Source: Hamiltosporidium magnivora (Eukaryota; Microsporidia; Dubosqiidae). Taken from it: DNA of 17,876 nucleotides. Positions 9,057 to 17,729 of the stretch are shown here, in pieces. A program made the translations under genes and the position numbers. The first letter of the stretch is position 1; every line of letters begins with the position of its first letter. Under the pieces are notes generated by a model. That model saw only the letters and a list, made by a program, of their open reading frames with translations, ran no database searches and had not been told where the DNA came from. The stretch covers positions 1-17,876 of the forward strand of contig PITI01000177.1 of the NCBI GenBank assembly GCA_004325065.1, written 5' to 3'.

Positions 9057-9299
9057 TTAGAAACAATCAAGGAACTTCTCGATTAGACAAGAGACGACAT
9101 AACCTCTTCATCTTTGTTAAATTATTTCTCTTTCCAAATAGTTAAGTGCCAAAAATTCTACACATCGAGATTTCCAACTTTAGTAATTTTTCTTTGTAAT
9201 ATCAATAAAATTTTGTAGAACTTGGTCAGAACATTCTTCTAATCTATGTTGTACTGAAAAAATCGATGTAATATATGCTAGCCTGTTTTTACAGACATA
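9057..9299 (-). pseudogene. Decayed coding-like segment, unknown family
   Basis: One minus-strand frame runs from 9299 to a TAA at 9059-9057. The first 39 codons are open (SIFSVQHRLEECSDQVLQNF, then IDITKKNY) to a TAA at 9182-9180; 20 more sense codons follow (SRCVEFLALNYLEREII), then two closely spaced stops and a last short run. The reading is charged and protein-like, unlike the Phe/Asn/Ile-only translations of nearby spacer. Upstream, minus-strand GRKKGQTPV and EPDNGNEKNN (about 9330-9395, another frame) may belong to it. No start codon or family is identified. Confidence 0.27.
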
Positions 9300-9620
9300 T
9301 TATTTTTTTCATTTCCATTATCTGGTTCTTGCTGGAATGATCAGATCACAGGCGTTTGTCCCTTCTTGCGACCATACATACAAGGAAACTACTAAAGAAA
9401 GAGCAGGATAAATTAGACGAAGATGTAATATAAGCTCATTTTGATTCATAAATACGTTGGTTGACCAAAAATATTGTGGTTTTGAGTGTGAGAGGTAAAA
9501 AAAATTCCGACGAGTTATCTCTCTGTTTCACTACATTTTTACAGCTATTCACATTATAAACGTTGTTATTAGTCTTTATTATATTCCACATGACAAATTT
9601 TTTTATTATGATCATTAAAA
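9300..9620. other. Spacer with a GC-richer patch; no gene called
   Basis: About 9335-9430 is GC-richer and has open pieces on both strands (plus: HTRKLLKKEQDKLDEDVI; minus: GRKKGQTPV). Neither is long enough to call. The remainder is A/T-rich spacer. Confidence 0.3.
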
Positions 9621-9628
9621 CTTTAGAT
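9621..9628. repeat. Left 8-bp target-site duplication of the hAT element
   Basis: CTTTAGAT sits directly before the 5' terminal repeat and is repeated exactly directly after the 3' end. Eight bases is the duplication length of hAT transposases. Confidence 0.85.
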
Positions 9629-9842
9629 CAGTGGTTCTTAACCTTTTTATGAGCCAAACCTCTTTGAATCCAAATTGGTCTCCGTATCTACAATGACAAA
9701 GTGTTTCGATTTTTTGCAAATTAATTGTTTTATTTTGTTAAAAAAACCATAATAAAAATTTCTGTTTGGGCTTAAGCTTTTGACAGTGGTTTCTGTTGCA
9801 CTCCAAAAAATATTTTCTCATACCCACGGTTAAGAGACTATG
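9629..9842. mobile_element. Non-autonomous hAT element (MITE), 214 bp
   Basis: The left end starts CAGTGGTTCTTAACC, the signature terminal repeat of Charlie/Ac-type hAT elements of animals, and continues with TTTTTATGAGCCAAACC, also like those elements' subterminal sequence. The right end is GGTTAAGAGACTATG. Its complement matches the left end at 11 of 15 positions, then TATGAG recurs on both sides. Perfect 8-bp duplications (CTTTAGAT) flank the element at both ends. At 214 bp, with no open frame for a transposase, it is a MITE-like passenger that needed a transposase from elsewhere. The four mismatches in the right terminal repeat, with an intact duplication, suggest moderate age. An internal CAGTGGTTTCTG at 9784 echoes the terminus and may be a subterminal repeat. 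Confidence 0.88.
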
Positions 9843-9850
9843 CTTTAGAT
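9843..9850. repeat. Right 8-bp target-site duplication of the hAT element
   Basis: CTTTAGAT is identical to 9621-9628 and directly abuts the right end of the element. Confidence 0.85.
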
Positions 9851-11510
9851 ACAACTAAATATTATTTATTTCTAAAAATAAAACTTAAAAACACATAAAT
9901 CTAAATTTCTAGCTAAAATTACTTCAATTATTCAAGATATAAATTCTACTGTTGTTTGTAAAACTTTGAGACTTCTTTTGATAGATTATTTTTAGACGTT
10001 AAATGAGGCTAGACTAAAAAATTCATATTTGCTAAATGACAGTTTAATACTAGTTTTACGAAAGAAAATAAAGAAGATTCAAAATTTAAATACTTTTCGT
10101 TTTAGGTTTTTCTAATTCCGTCGACAATAATAGCAAACAAAAGAAATTTATAAATAAAAAAATTTGAAAAAGTTTATATATTTGCCAAATGTGACTTTTT
10201 TTCAATAAATATTTTGAAATTTAATAAGACTCTTAATACGAATGCATTTATAAAAAATAAATGAATTACTAAAAAATATTCTAACGATTACATTTTTTTT
10301 TATTAAATCAATTATTAAACACTATTATACATTTCAAGTAAAACTAAATTCAGCGGTAAAAAAAGTAGCATTATAGTTTATTTTTTTAAATCAAATTTTA
10401 ATTTATCTGTAAGCAAGTTTGATAAAATAAGCAAAAGTCTGACTCCTTCAATGAAAAAATAGTATATTTTATTTGATGTTTATGTATTAACCAAAAATAG
10501 ATACAATAAAGATTTCAGATTATAATAGAAAATAATAATATTGGCGTGTGTTTTTTAAATGGATACAAAAACAATAATACAGGAAATAAACTTTTAGAAA
10601 TTGAAAAAATACTTTTAGTTTTTATAGTTCTAGTTATTTGAGAAGTGTAAACAAGAAAACGAGCAAAATTTTCTTTTGATTTTTCTTGAAATATATCGCT
10701 TTATGATTTAATGAAAAACAACCCTGTAATTAAGATTTTAAAATTTGATTGTATATATTTTGGAACAAAAATACAAATCATCCTATAGCTTGAAGGTGAA
10801 TTAATTACATTGAAAGTAAAAGTATGATTGAGAATTTAATAAAAAGGGTGTGACATCGATAAGAGTCATGTACCAAGCATCATCATATTTTTGTATATGA
10901 ACTCATCATGTTAGAATTTATAAGCATGTTACGATCGCTTATATATAAAACCTTCGTCGATTCATCAGAAAGTCTATCCTATATTACGTTTAAATTTGGT
11001 AAATTACTTCCAATGCTTTTTTAATACATTAAACCCATAAGTGAATACCAAAGCAGCTTTTACTTCTTTTATAACAGTGTGAACTTACAAATAGAATGTA
11101 AAAATGTAGTAACGCCTAATATATTATCAAATATTTGAATTTTACTGTTTTTTTATGATCTACATGGGTTTTAATCATTATTTTACCTAAATTATACAAA
11201 ACGTGAACAAATCAGAATTATAAAACTTAAAATCTTCAGATTTTTTTCTACATTATAATATCGAAATTCATAATTGATTTATTATTTAAATATAAAATGG
11301 TCTATTATTGGTTATCTGTCTTTGTAATCGCACCATTTTAGCTTTTAACACCATTTACTTATAAAATTAGTACATGAAATCGCAGTCTTTGCTTATAAAA
11401 ATATCATTACGTTTGAAATATTCTGCGTCTGGTTGCCTTACGAAACTCCCAGATTTTTAAACATCATTTAAAAAAACATAAATACTGTATATTTCTTGCT
11501 AGCAATATGA
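9851..11510. other. Gene-free A/T-rich stretch with one LTR-like or promoter-like patch
   Basis: Mostly A/T tracts with stops in all frames. At 10849-10990 composition changes: a TGTGACATCGAT start, a 7-bp stem (TATAAGC at 10919-10925 with GCTTATA at 10937-10943), a canonical TATATAAAA at about 10941-10950, then CCTTCGTCGATTCATCAG. This resembles the U3 part of a retroelement LTR or a TATA promoter, but no second copy, matching end or gene follows. A minus-strand open piece at about 11370-11455 (SGSFVRQPDAEYFKRN) may be another relic. Confidence 0.3.
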
Positions 11511-11879
11511 AATTTAATATTTCATTATCTTAGGTTCTTTGCGTTTGATTTTGAGTCTGGTTCACTTTCTTATACAAAAAGTTGCAATTATCTTTTATCG
11601 TTGAACCTATATTTGGAAATCTGAATATGATATACAGGACTTTCATAAAGTTTCTTTAGATAGGTTTAGGCACAATATTATCCAATATTATCTTATATCG
11701 ATTACATTAACATAAATAAAGAACATGACTTCAACATTGTCTTAAATCAGCACATTATTAGTTTTAAAATATCGCTATTATACATAGTGTCACATATAAT
11801 ACTGTCTATTCTCTATTACGCTTACTATTTAATCACATATCTGGCTGATATAGAACTAACAGATATTCACACATTATAA
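11511..11879 (+). pseudogene. Decayed small membrane-protein gene
   Basis: Three overlapping forward frames read on from each other. They are 11511-11624 (LRFFAFDFESGSLSYTKS, 37 codons to TGA), 11623-11715 (YDIQDFHKVSLDRFRHN, 30 codons to TAA) and 11670-11879 (69 codons to TAA, ending ELTDIHTL). The last frame has a strongly hydrophobic segment, SLLYIVSHIILSILYYAYYL, that would span a membrane. An ATG at 11507-11509 (MKFNIS) in a third frame could be the original start. Each piece alone could arise by chance, and the call rests on their consecutive, protein-like order. No family is recognised. Confidence 0.33.
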
Positions 11880-12239
11880 ATTATATAAGATCCTAGCATA
11901 TTTTTCAGCACATTTGGCGGAAAAAACGGTTCGAGATAAAGGAAAAATGTTTTATATTATAACCACATCATGGATGTCTATGATCAAGAATAATTAAAAA
12001 AGAATAAAAATCTTTTTGTAGATTTTTGATTTTTTTTCTTCAATTCATATTAATTCACCAATTTCCTATCCTTTTTCAATATTTGTCTTTTCTATATGTT
12101 CTTGAATAAAAATTAAAATACAATTTTGAAAGAATAAAGATAACCAGTCCAACACACTGTTTACTTTGCGATGTAACGTTGATCAAATCAAGATATATGG
12201 TAAGAATACAAAAATAATATATACAGGACAATCAAAAGC
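11880..12239. other. Spacer left of the LINE relic
   Basis: Nothing recognised. A short GC-richer patch at about 11905-11935 (GGCGGAAAAAACGGTTCG) is unexplained. Confidence 0.35.
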
Positions 12240-12645
12240 CCTTTTGTAATATTTGGATCTGAGACTTGGTCGTGACAACAAGAGATGAAATATTTTTAAA
12301 AAAGTCGGAAATAAGCTACATCGCAGAATAATTGGGCTAAAAACCATAAAAAATGAGCGAAAAAATCGAACTAAATAAGAAATTTTTGATCTTTATTATG
12401 AAGAAATTTGTAACTGCAATGGAAAGAGGAAAATTAAGATGGCTAGGGCAGTTAATACGAATGTACCCCGATTGTGGGGCAAACCAAGTCTATATGTAAT
12501 AACCCAATGAAAAAAACAAAGGTTGGACTATGGAAAGGATGAATATATGCTGTATAAAAAGATCTGAGAACATTTACTCCAAGCCAATAAAATGAAAAAG
12601 CGCAGGATAGAGAAGGAGATCTAAGCTCTTTAGATTCGTAGGGTC
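12240..12645 (+). mobile_element. Decayed LINE: C-terminal end of a reverse transcriptase
   Basis: The forward strand shows, in order and with near-normal spacing, three hallmarks of the C-terminal region of animal-type non-LTR retrotransposon reverse transcriptases. First is VIFGSETW (12249-12269 region, consensus YGSETW), followed by TGA. Then comes RGKLRWLGQLIRM (12425-12463, consensus LRWLGH..RM). Then AQDRE (12600-12614 region, consensus A.DR..W), followed by GHWYY. They lie in different frames with several stops, so the element is long dead. The catalytic part of the enzyme (the YADD box) is not seen upstream, so only the 3' end is present, as is usual for 5'-truncated LINE insertions. 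The motif set is known chiefly from arthropod and other animal LINEs. No target duplication or poly(A) tail was found. Confidence 0.68.
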
Positions 12646-12915
12646 ATTGGTACTACTAATAGTCTGAAAATCATAAAAAGGTAATTTTTTTTTAATATTT
12701 ATTTGAGAAACGATTCATTTCTCTTTAATATTAGCATTTTTATTTTTTTTCATGATATTGAGACGGTTATAGCCGATTTATATATTCGTTCTCTAACACT
12801 TCATCGTATCCCTTGCATACCTGCAATGCAAGGTTTTAGGCAAAATATGGCCAAGACTCATTAAATGAGTAAGGAAGTCGTTTTTAGTCGTTTATATTAG
12901 TTGATATTCCGTATT
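12646..12915. other. Spacer between two transposon relics; contains a perfect hairpin
   Basis: CCTTGCAT (12811-12818) and ATGCAAGG (12826-12833) form a perfect 8-bp stem with a 7-base loop. The minus strand at about 12770-12830 reads YDEVLENEYINRL, possibly the 3' part of the transposase relic to the right in another frame. No other feature is seen. Confidence 0.3.
12811..12833. repeat. Perfect 8-bp inverted repeat (hairpin)
   Basis: CCTTGCAT and ATGCAAGG are separated by seven bases. It lies between two transposon relics and could be incidental. Confidence 0.5.
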
Positions 12916-13287
12916 TTAGTAAAAATAACCCCTGCTCATCTTCCTCAAGACCAGCAGCATTATCACTTCTCTACAAAATTCGAATCGAATAGACTTTTAG
13001 CCAAGATATATTTGGCGGCTTATATGAGATGCACCAAGACAGTACGATGAAATACCATTCTGTATAGCTTGTTACTTGAATGTTGGGTTTTTATAGACTA
13101 TATCAATTTCAGTGCCACTTTGGCATAGTCTTCTCACCACGTAAGCAATTCCGAGTTTCCATACTTTTACATAGCAATCGGCTATAAATTCAGCCGTAAT
13201 TTCTAATATAGTTGCATGGGAAACCCCAAACCTACTCCGTAAGAATTTCTTACAATTCTTTAGACATTTGTTTCTACATACGAATTC
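12916..13287 (-). mobile_element. Decayed DDE transposase, tentatively DDE_Tnp_4-like
   Basis: One minus-strand frame runs from 13287 to 12916. The first 71 codons are open to a TAA (13074-13072), then 24 to a TAA (12999-12997), then 26 to a TAA (12918-12916). It begins with a Cys/Lys-rich helix (CRNKCLKNCKKFL) and a helix-turn-helix-like RSRFGVSHATILEITAEFI, as found before the catalytic core of PIF/Harbinger and ISL2EU transposases. It then has CQSGTEIDIVYKNPTFK and, past the first stop, NGISSYCLGASHISRQI. The latter two pieces resemble the YK.H.T.K ... G.I.F.S...G..SD..I core of the DDE_Tnp_4 family, with the expected Asp replaced. The third catalytic box is not clear; a neighbouring frame gives NAAGLEEDEQGLFLL. 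Terminal repeats were not found. Family assignment is by memory of the motif pattern and needs a profile search. Confidence 0.42.
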
Positions 13288-14564
13288 CTATGCCACAATT
13301 GTAAATGTAGTATGATTTCGTTTAATCCAAAAATTCAAAATATAATTTCTTAAAGTCTCAGTTAAAAATAACTACGTAGCTAGTTTTTGGTGCTTTTATG
13401 CCTCTTCATTAAGACATATTTTAAAAAAATACAAATTAAAAGAACGAGATAGAATTCACATATTTTTTGCCTTTTGCGTTATTTATATTGCCATAATTTT
13501 TACTTTAATTTATGCAGTTCTAAAAAGAGTATAATAAAATAATTGAACAACAGAAAAAAATAAAAAAATCGTCATTTTTTTAAAATATGGTATAAATAAG
13601 AATAAAAAATATGAAGTTAATGCAAGTTCAAGTCATTATCATAGCTTAGCAGACTTTGACTGAGCGAAAGTGAAATACGTATGTGAATAAAGTTCTATCT
13701 TTCTATTACCCGACACATATAAATTTTTATGTAAATCATGAAATACTTTAATAAAATATGTTTTTAAATGAATCCGAAAAAAAAATCTTGATTTATATTA
13801 TATAATCGATAATTAATTTCAAACATGGAATATTAAGGATTGAATTTAAGCGGGAGCAAATACATGACATTTACTATAAATTCTTAACTTGATAACCTGC
13901 AATGATGTATTTTAACAAGCTGCCAAGTTTTTACATTGATGTTACGAGGTAAAAATACCTTGTACCAACTCTTGATAGTCACGCATTGAAAAATCGAAAA
14001 TTTATATACTAAGCTATGTTTTAAGATATACGAGGTCATATATTTGAGCGATAGCTATTATGAAAATGTGTACCCGCTTTTTTACAATTATTTGCAAAGT
14101 TTATTCTAATGAAGGTAAATAACATACTATATATTAACATTTAAATGTATAAAATGACGCGTAAAAATTAAAATTATTTACACAATGCACTAAATGTTTC
14201 TAATATTATTAGTGGTGTAAGATAAAAGAATAGCTTAATTTTATGTTTTGTTTTGCAAATTCTATGTAAAATAAAATAGCACTAGCAAAGATAAAATAAA
14301 ACTCATATGAAGTAGTATTAAAAATAAAATACGAAAGAAAAGGTATTTATATTCTAGAAAACATAAAACAAACCGGCTATTACACAAGAATTTATTTTTT
14401 TAAACAATTGATTTAACTACAAAATATAATCAAAAAAATATTTTTAAAAAAAAATATCATTCATAATTTGACAAATTTGGAAATAAAAAATTGTTTTGAT
14501 TTTTCAATTTACTATAAATATAAAATTTTTGAAATAGTCATCCGAAAAAAAAAGAAAAAGCCAT
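13288..14564. other. Gene-free A/T-rich stretch before the large pseudogene
   Basis: No gene is recognised. At about 13650-13717 a GC-richer patch reads GAGCGAAAGTG, then AATAAAG, then TCTATTACCCGACA, which looks like the end of a retroelement LTR, but no matching start or duplication was found. ACGAGGTA and TACCTTGT near 13945-13965 can form an imperfect hairpin around AAAA. The last 120 bases before 14565 are A/T-rich with A-tracts and no clear promoter motif. Confidence 0.3.
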
Positions 14565-16072
14565 ATGTATTTTCAAGGATTTGTGTATACCGAGAATTTT
14601 GGTCTGGTTGTTTTGTTGTTTCTAACTTGCAAGTCTTCAAATAAATTGCGGGATAAATCTAAAAGTATTTCAGATTTACCAAAAGACGAACAAAGAGGAA
14701 TATATTGTAGTAGAAATGGTGCATCAGGTAGTTCAGATATTTCCACGCACGGAACAACTGTTCATGTGAGCGAAGAAGAACCATCTACGTCGAGAACACA
14801 CTCATATAATCTTAGACATAAGAGAAAAAAGCCTCAAAAAAGAGAAGGTAAAAAACGTTTAATATACACATCAGAGTTCGATGGATCATATTCTCCACAC
14901 AATACAAACGATATTATTATTTAAAAAATATCAATTCGAGATCGAAAATAAGGCTTGTTTCTAAAAATTCTTCAAAAAACAAAGTCAAGTCTCTTGAGGA
15001 TGCCTTAGAGCCATTATATGTTAATTTTTTTCTAGAATAAATGCCTATACTCTTACAAAATCAAGGAATAAGTGAATTAGAAAATATATTAAAGAGTGAA
15101 GCATTAGTTGATGATGTCCTTCAACCAGGATACTATGAGAAATATTTTTCAGTGTTTAGTACATTAAATGACATTAAAGAAAAATATATAGAGTTTAGTC
15201 AAGGAAAAATACAAGAATGTGAGCGGATCTTCAGTAAAATTTTGCAAGATATTAATATTTTAGTTAAGAAAAGTAATATACTTTCAAAAGTACCTTCTCT
15301 TGTTTATTTAATAAAATATGTGAATCAATTCATACTCACCGATATAATCTATACATCCGATAAGAGCCATATTAGAGTTTTATTTGCTTTAAAGTTGGTA
15401 AAAGGTATTATAACTAAATCAGAATATGAGATTGAACGAAATCTAAATTCTTTTACATCTACTAATCCAAACAATATCGATTTTGATATTGAAATGAAAC
15501 AAATTTAGTTTTATATACCAGTTTAACATTTATAATTAAAATATTCAAGAAGTATTTTCAAATGCATCTGAAGTTTTTAAAAAACATTTAGAATTATTTT
15601 CAGCCGCAAAAAAATGGCTAGAAGACATTTTTGCTAAAACATCTTGTGCCAGTGAAAATATTTTTTTTAAAGAAGATAACTCATATTTACTCGACATAAT
15701 GTTTCGCTTCGATGAATCTGATATCAATGAGATTTATACATTACTTCAAGAGGATAAAAATAACGGCACAGGCACATCGAATTTCCATAAACATCTTAAA
15801 TCGAGATCAAGAAAATTATCAGATCATTTCATTTCTAAAATAATTTGCTATTATTTTCAACCATTTGATGCTTAGTATGTCGAAAGTGATAATAAATTAC
15901 ATTGAAAATTGTGGCAGAAAAATTTATGGAGTTAAAGCCAAGATTTTATGCATTAGCACAAGGATACCATACTAACAAACCAATTGAAAACGATAGTTTC
16001 CATGGAATTGTTAACGATACCTATGAGTTTGTTCATGCGTTTGTTTCTTTCAGAAAAATCATAGAGAATTAG
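14565..16072 (+). pseudogene. Pseudogene of a roughly 500-codon protein with N-terminal hydrophobic segment, unknown family
   Basis: The original protein can be followed over 1.5 kb through several lesions. ATG 14565 opens 119 codons with a hydrophobic segment (GLVVLLFLTC, about residues 13-22), a Ser/Thr-rich part and a basic patch (YNLRHKRKKPQKREGKKR). After TAA 14922-14924, next to an A-run, it continues in another frame (VKSLEDALEPLYVNFFLE) to TAA 15038-15040. The same frame goes on for 155 codons (ISELENILKSEALVDDVLQ, largely helical) to TAG 15506-15508. A further shift and a TAA (15537-15539) lead to a 111-codon run (15540-15872; VFKKHLELFSAAKKWLEDIF) ending at TAG 15873-15875. After one more shift near 15900 it ends (FYALAQGYHTNKPIEND) at TAG 16070-16072. 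An AATAAA follows at 16077. The layout suggests a secreted or membrane protein. Many lesions point to true decay, although homopolymer sequencing errors could explain some. Confidence 0.72.
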
Positions 16073-16315
16073 GAGTAATAAAATTCAAAAAAGGTGAACA
16101 AATTTTTTAAAAAATGAAAATTTATTTTTTCTTTTTAAATTCATTCTTGATGATTATTTCTTTTTTTTTGGATTTAAAAATTCACAGATTTAAGTATTTA
16201 AATCAAAATAAAGTTTTATGTTTGTTACGAATTTTTTCTTTAATATTTTATTGTATCTATATAAACAGATTAAGCAGTGTTCTACTATATACAGGATATA
16301 AATTTACTCCGGTAA
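16073..16315. other. Spacer and possible 5' part of the endonuclease relic
   Basis: A 75-codon hydrophobic open frame (16114-16341) is mostly Phe/Leu/Ile/Ser and does not look like a gene. Its last residues (FTPVSRWYVPTP) may belong to the decayed retroelement that follows, in a shifted frame. Confidence 0.3.
16077..16082 (+). terminator. Candidate poly(A) signal of the pseudogene
   Basis: AATAAA lies four bases after the last stop (16070-16072), the same close spacing seen elsewhere in this window. It supports 16072 as the true end of the decayed gene. Confidence 0.4.
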
Positions 16316-16935
16316 GCAGATGGTATGTACCAACCCCTTAATAAATCTGCTAAAAATATGGATCATTTATCTCCCCGATGTGAGAAAGCATACGGATAGA
16401 ATTATAGCAGACGACATAATGAAGTGATTGAATATATTTGAATAGTCTTTTTAATAAACACAAGTTTTAGCCATCAAAACAAATTAGGAGTCAGTTAGCT
16501 CTAGAAATTTTTGAAAACGTACATGCCGAGATAGAAGTAATCACCAGAATAAAACCTTAGGTATAAATTCGGAATAATAGACTCAGCATATTTACTTTAG
16601 ATAAGAGTAAAGAGAAGTTAACACTCAATGAAGTAGGGACACTTTACAAGCTGCAGTTCGAAAAGTTGAAACCGAAAAGCTTAGAAATTATGATCTGTTA
16701 GCCTATGAGTTAGATTGATTTATAAATGTGGTGTTAATAATATCTCTTATGTGATGACCTGGGACGGTTTTATAACAAAAAATAATCAGTCATACATCAA
16801 AATACAGCGAAGACCCTATAAATGTAGAAGATTAATTCAGTGCAAAAGTTCTAAACAAAGTCTAAGCAATTTTCTTTGCTAGGCAAAACGACTTGATTCA
16901 GGTGTAAATGCTGAAGATAGCTGTTTGGAACTTCG
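16316..16935 (+). mobile_element. Decayed non-LTR retrotransposon: restriction-like endonuclease region
   Basis: Four frames together spell the C-terminal endonuclease part of an R2/CRE-like retrotransposon. At 16316-16438 it reads KNMDHLSPRCEKAYG, a TAG (16397-16399), then RRHNEVIEYI, matching the zinc-binding and R-H motif of restriction-like endonucleases. Frame 16444-16650 gives LALEIFENVHAEIEV and IRNNRLSIFTLDKSKEK followed by NEVG; the family has R-P-D at this point and an acidic E-V-G next, the PD-(D/E)xK site. Here P-D reads L-S (16582-16587). Frame 16638-16718 gives VRKVETEKLRNYDLLAYEL, and 16748-16768 gives YVMTWDG. Pieces to about 16935 (SGVNAEDS) finish the domain. Numerous stops and shifts make it clearly dead. 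The reverse transcriptase part is not found upstream, so it is 5'-truncated or replaced. I know this motif order from microsporidian retroelements. Confidence 0.78.
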
Positions 16936-17729
16936 ATTTATGTCATGAAAATTTCTGTGATACACGAAGACCAAAGCCATGTTACGACTAGCGATTCAGT
17001 AGGAAGCTGGTGGCATATGTAAATACAATATATATTTATACGCCATTTATATGGGTAAACACTGTGAAAACCATAAATATACCATAATTAAGAAGCAAAT
17101 TTAGAAAAAAATGAGGAATTTCTTTTAATTCCACGAGAAATTATTAAAAAAAAGAAAATCAATTATCTAGAAATCAATTAAATAAAAAATCTTCTAATTA
17201 TATGTTATATTTATCAAAAAATCGAACATTTATACTTAAAGAGCCTACTAATATATTGAATAATTTCGTAGCCTTATTGAACAAACAAAATTAAGTTAAA
17301 TTCAGTAGTTAAAAGATTTGAACTAAATATTTAGTTCAAATAGAGTAAATTGGCTTCGGTTATGCTATGATTAATTAATCTGTAAATATTTTATTTTGAA
17401 AATATTCTTGGTTATTATAATAGATCCTGAACGCGATTCGATATGCACAAAAATTTATTCTTAAATATCAATTTTATTCTCATATATGGCTTTTTAATCT
17501 TACTAATTTGTCCCATTATCTTTCTTAAGAATATATGACGCTGCGATATATTCTGCAAAATAACCTTATAATATTAATGCAGTTTATTGAATTCATGATT
17601 CCTTTATTGCCTTGTTTTTTTATTATTTTATTCTACCTCTTTCTCGATTCCTATTTATGACATTCATTATATTTAATTATTATTATATCTCTTGAGCTTA
17701 GCGCCTGGGAGATATAAAAATAAAATCCA
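16936..17729. other. Gene-free A/T-rich stretch with a long palindrome
   Basis: No gene or RNA is recognised. The 26-bp palindrome at 17316-17341 is listed separately. The rest is A/T tracts with dense stops; base composition rises again from about 17695. Confidence 0.4.
17316..17341. repeat. 26-bp perfect palindrome with no spacer
   Basis: ATTTGAACTAAAT is followed at once by its exact complement ATTTAGTTCAAAT. All 13 pairs match and the symmetry ends at 17315/17342. It could form a hairpin or cruciform, bind a dimeric protein, or be the abutted ends of an element. Nothing nearby assigns a role. Confidence 0.85.

Noticed and set aside
13081..13715. Possible solo LTR from TGTTGGGT to ACCCGACA
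   Set aside because: The ends are only roughly inverted, no flanking duplication is present, and the left end lies inside the transposase relic reading, so the boundaries are not supported.
15506..15543. Short intron joining two parts of the pseudogene
   Set aside because: The gap lacks a GTA-type donor and a branch-site/AG arrangement like that of microsporidian introns, and the other lesions of the gene cannot be explained by introns.
15545..15727. Minus-strand open frame of 60 codons
   Set aside because: It is antisense to a well-supported coding run of the plus-strand pseudogene.
16114..16341. Plus-strand hydrophobic open frame of 75 codons
   Set aside because: The translation is mostly Phe/Leu/Ile/Ser from A/T-rich spacer, and its end overlaps the start of the retrotransposon relic in another frame. 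It is unlikely to be a separate gene.
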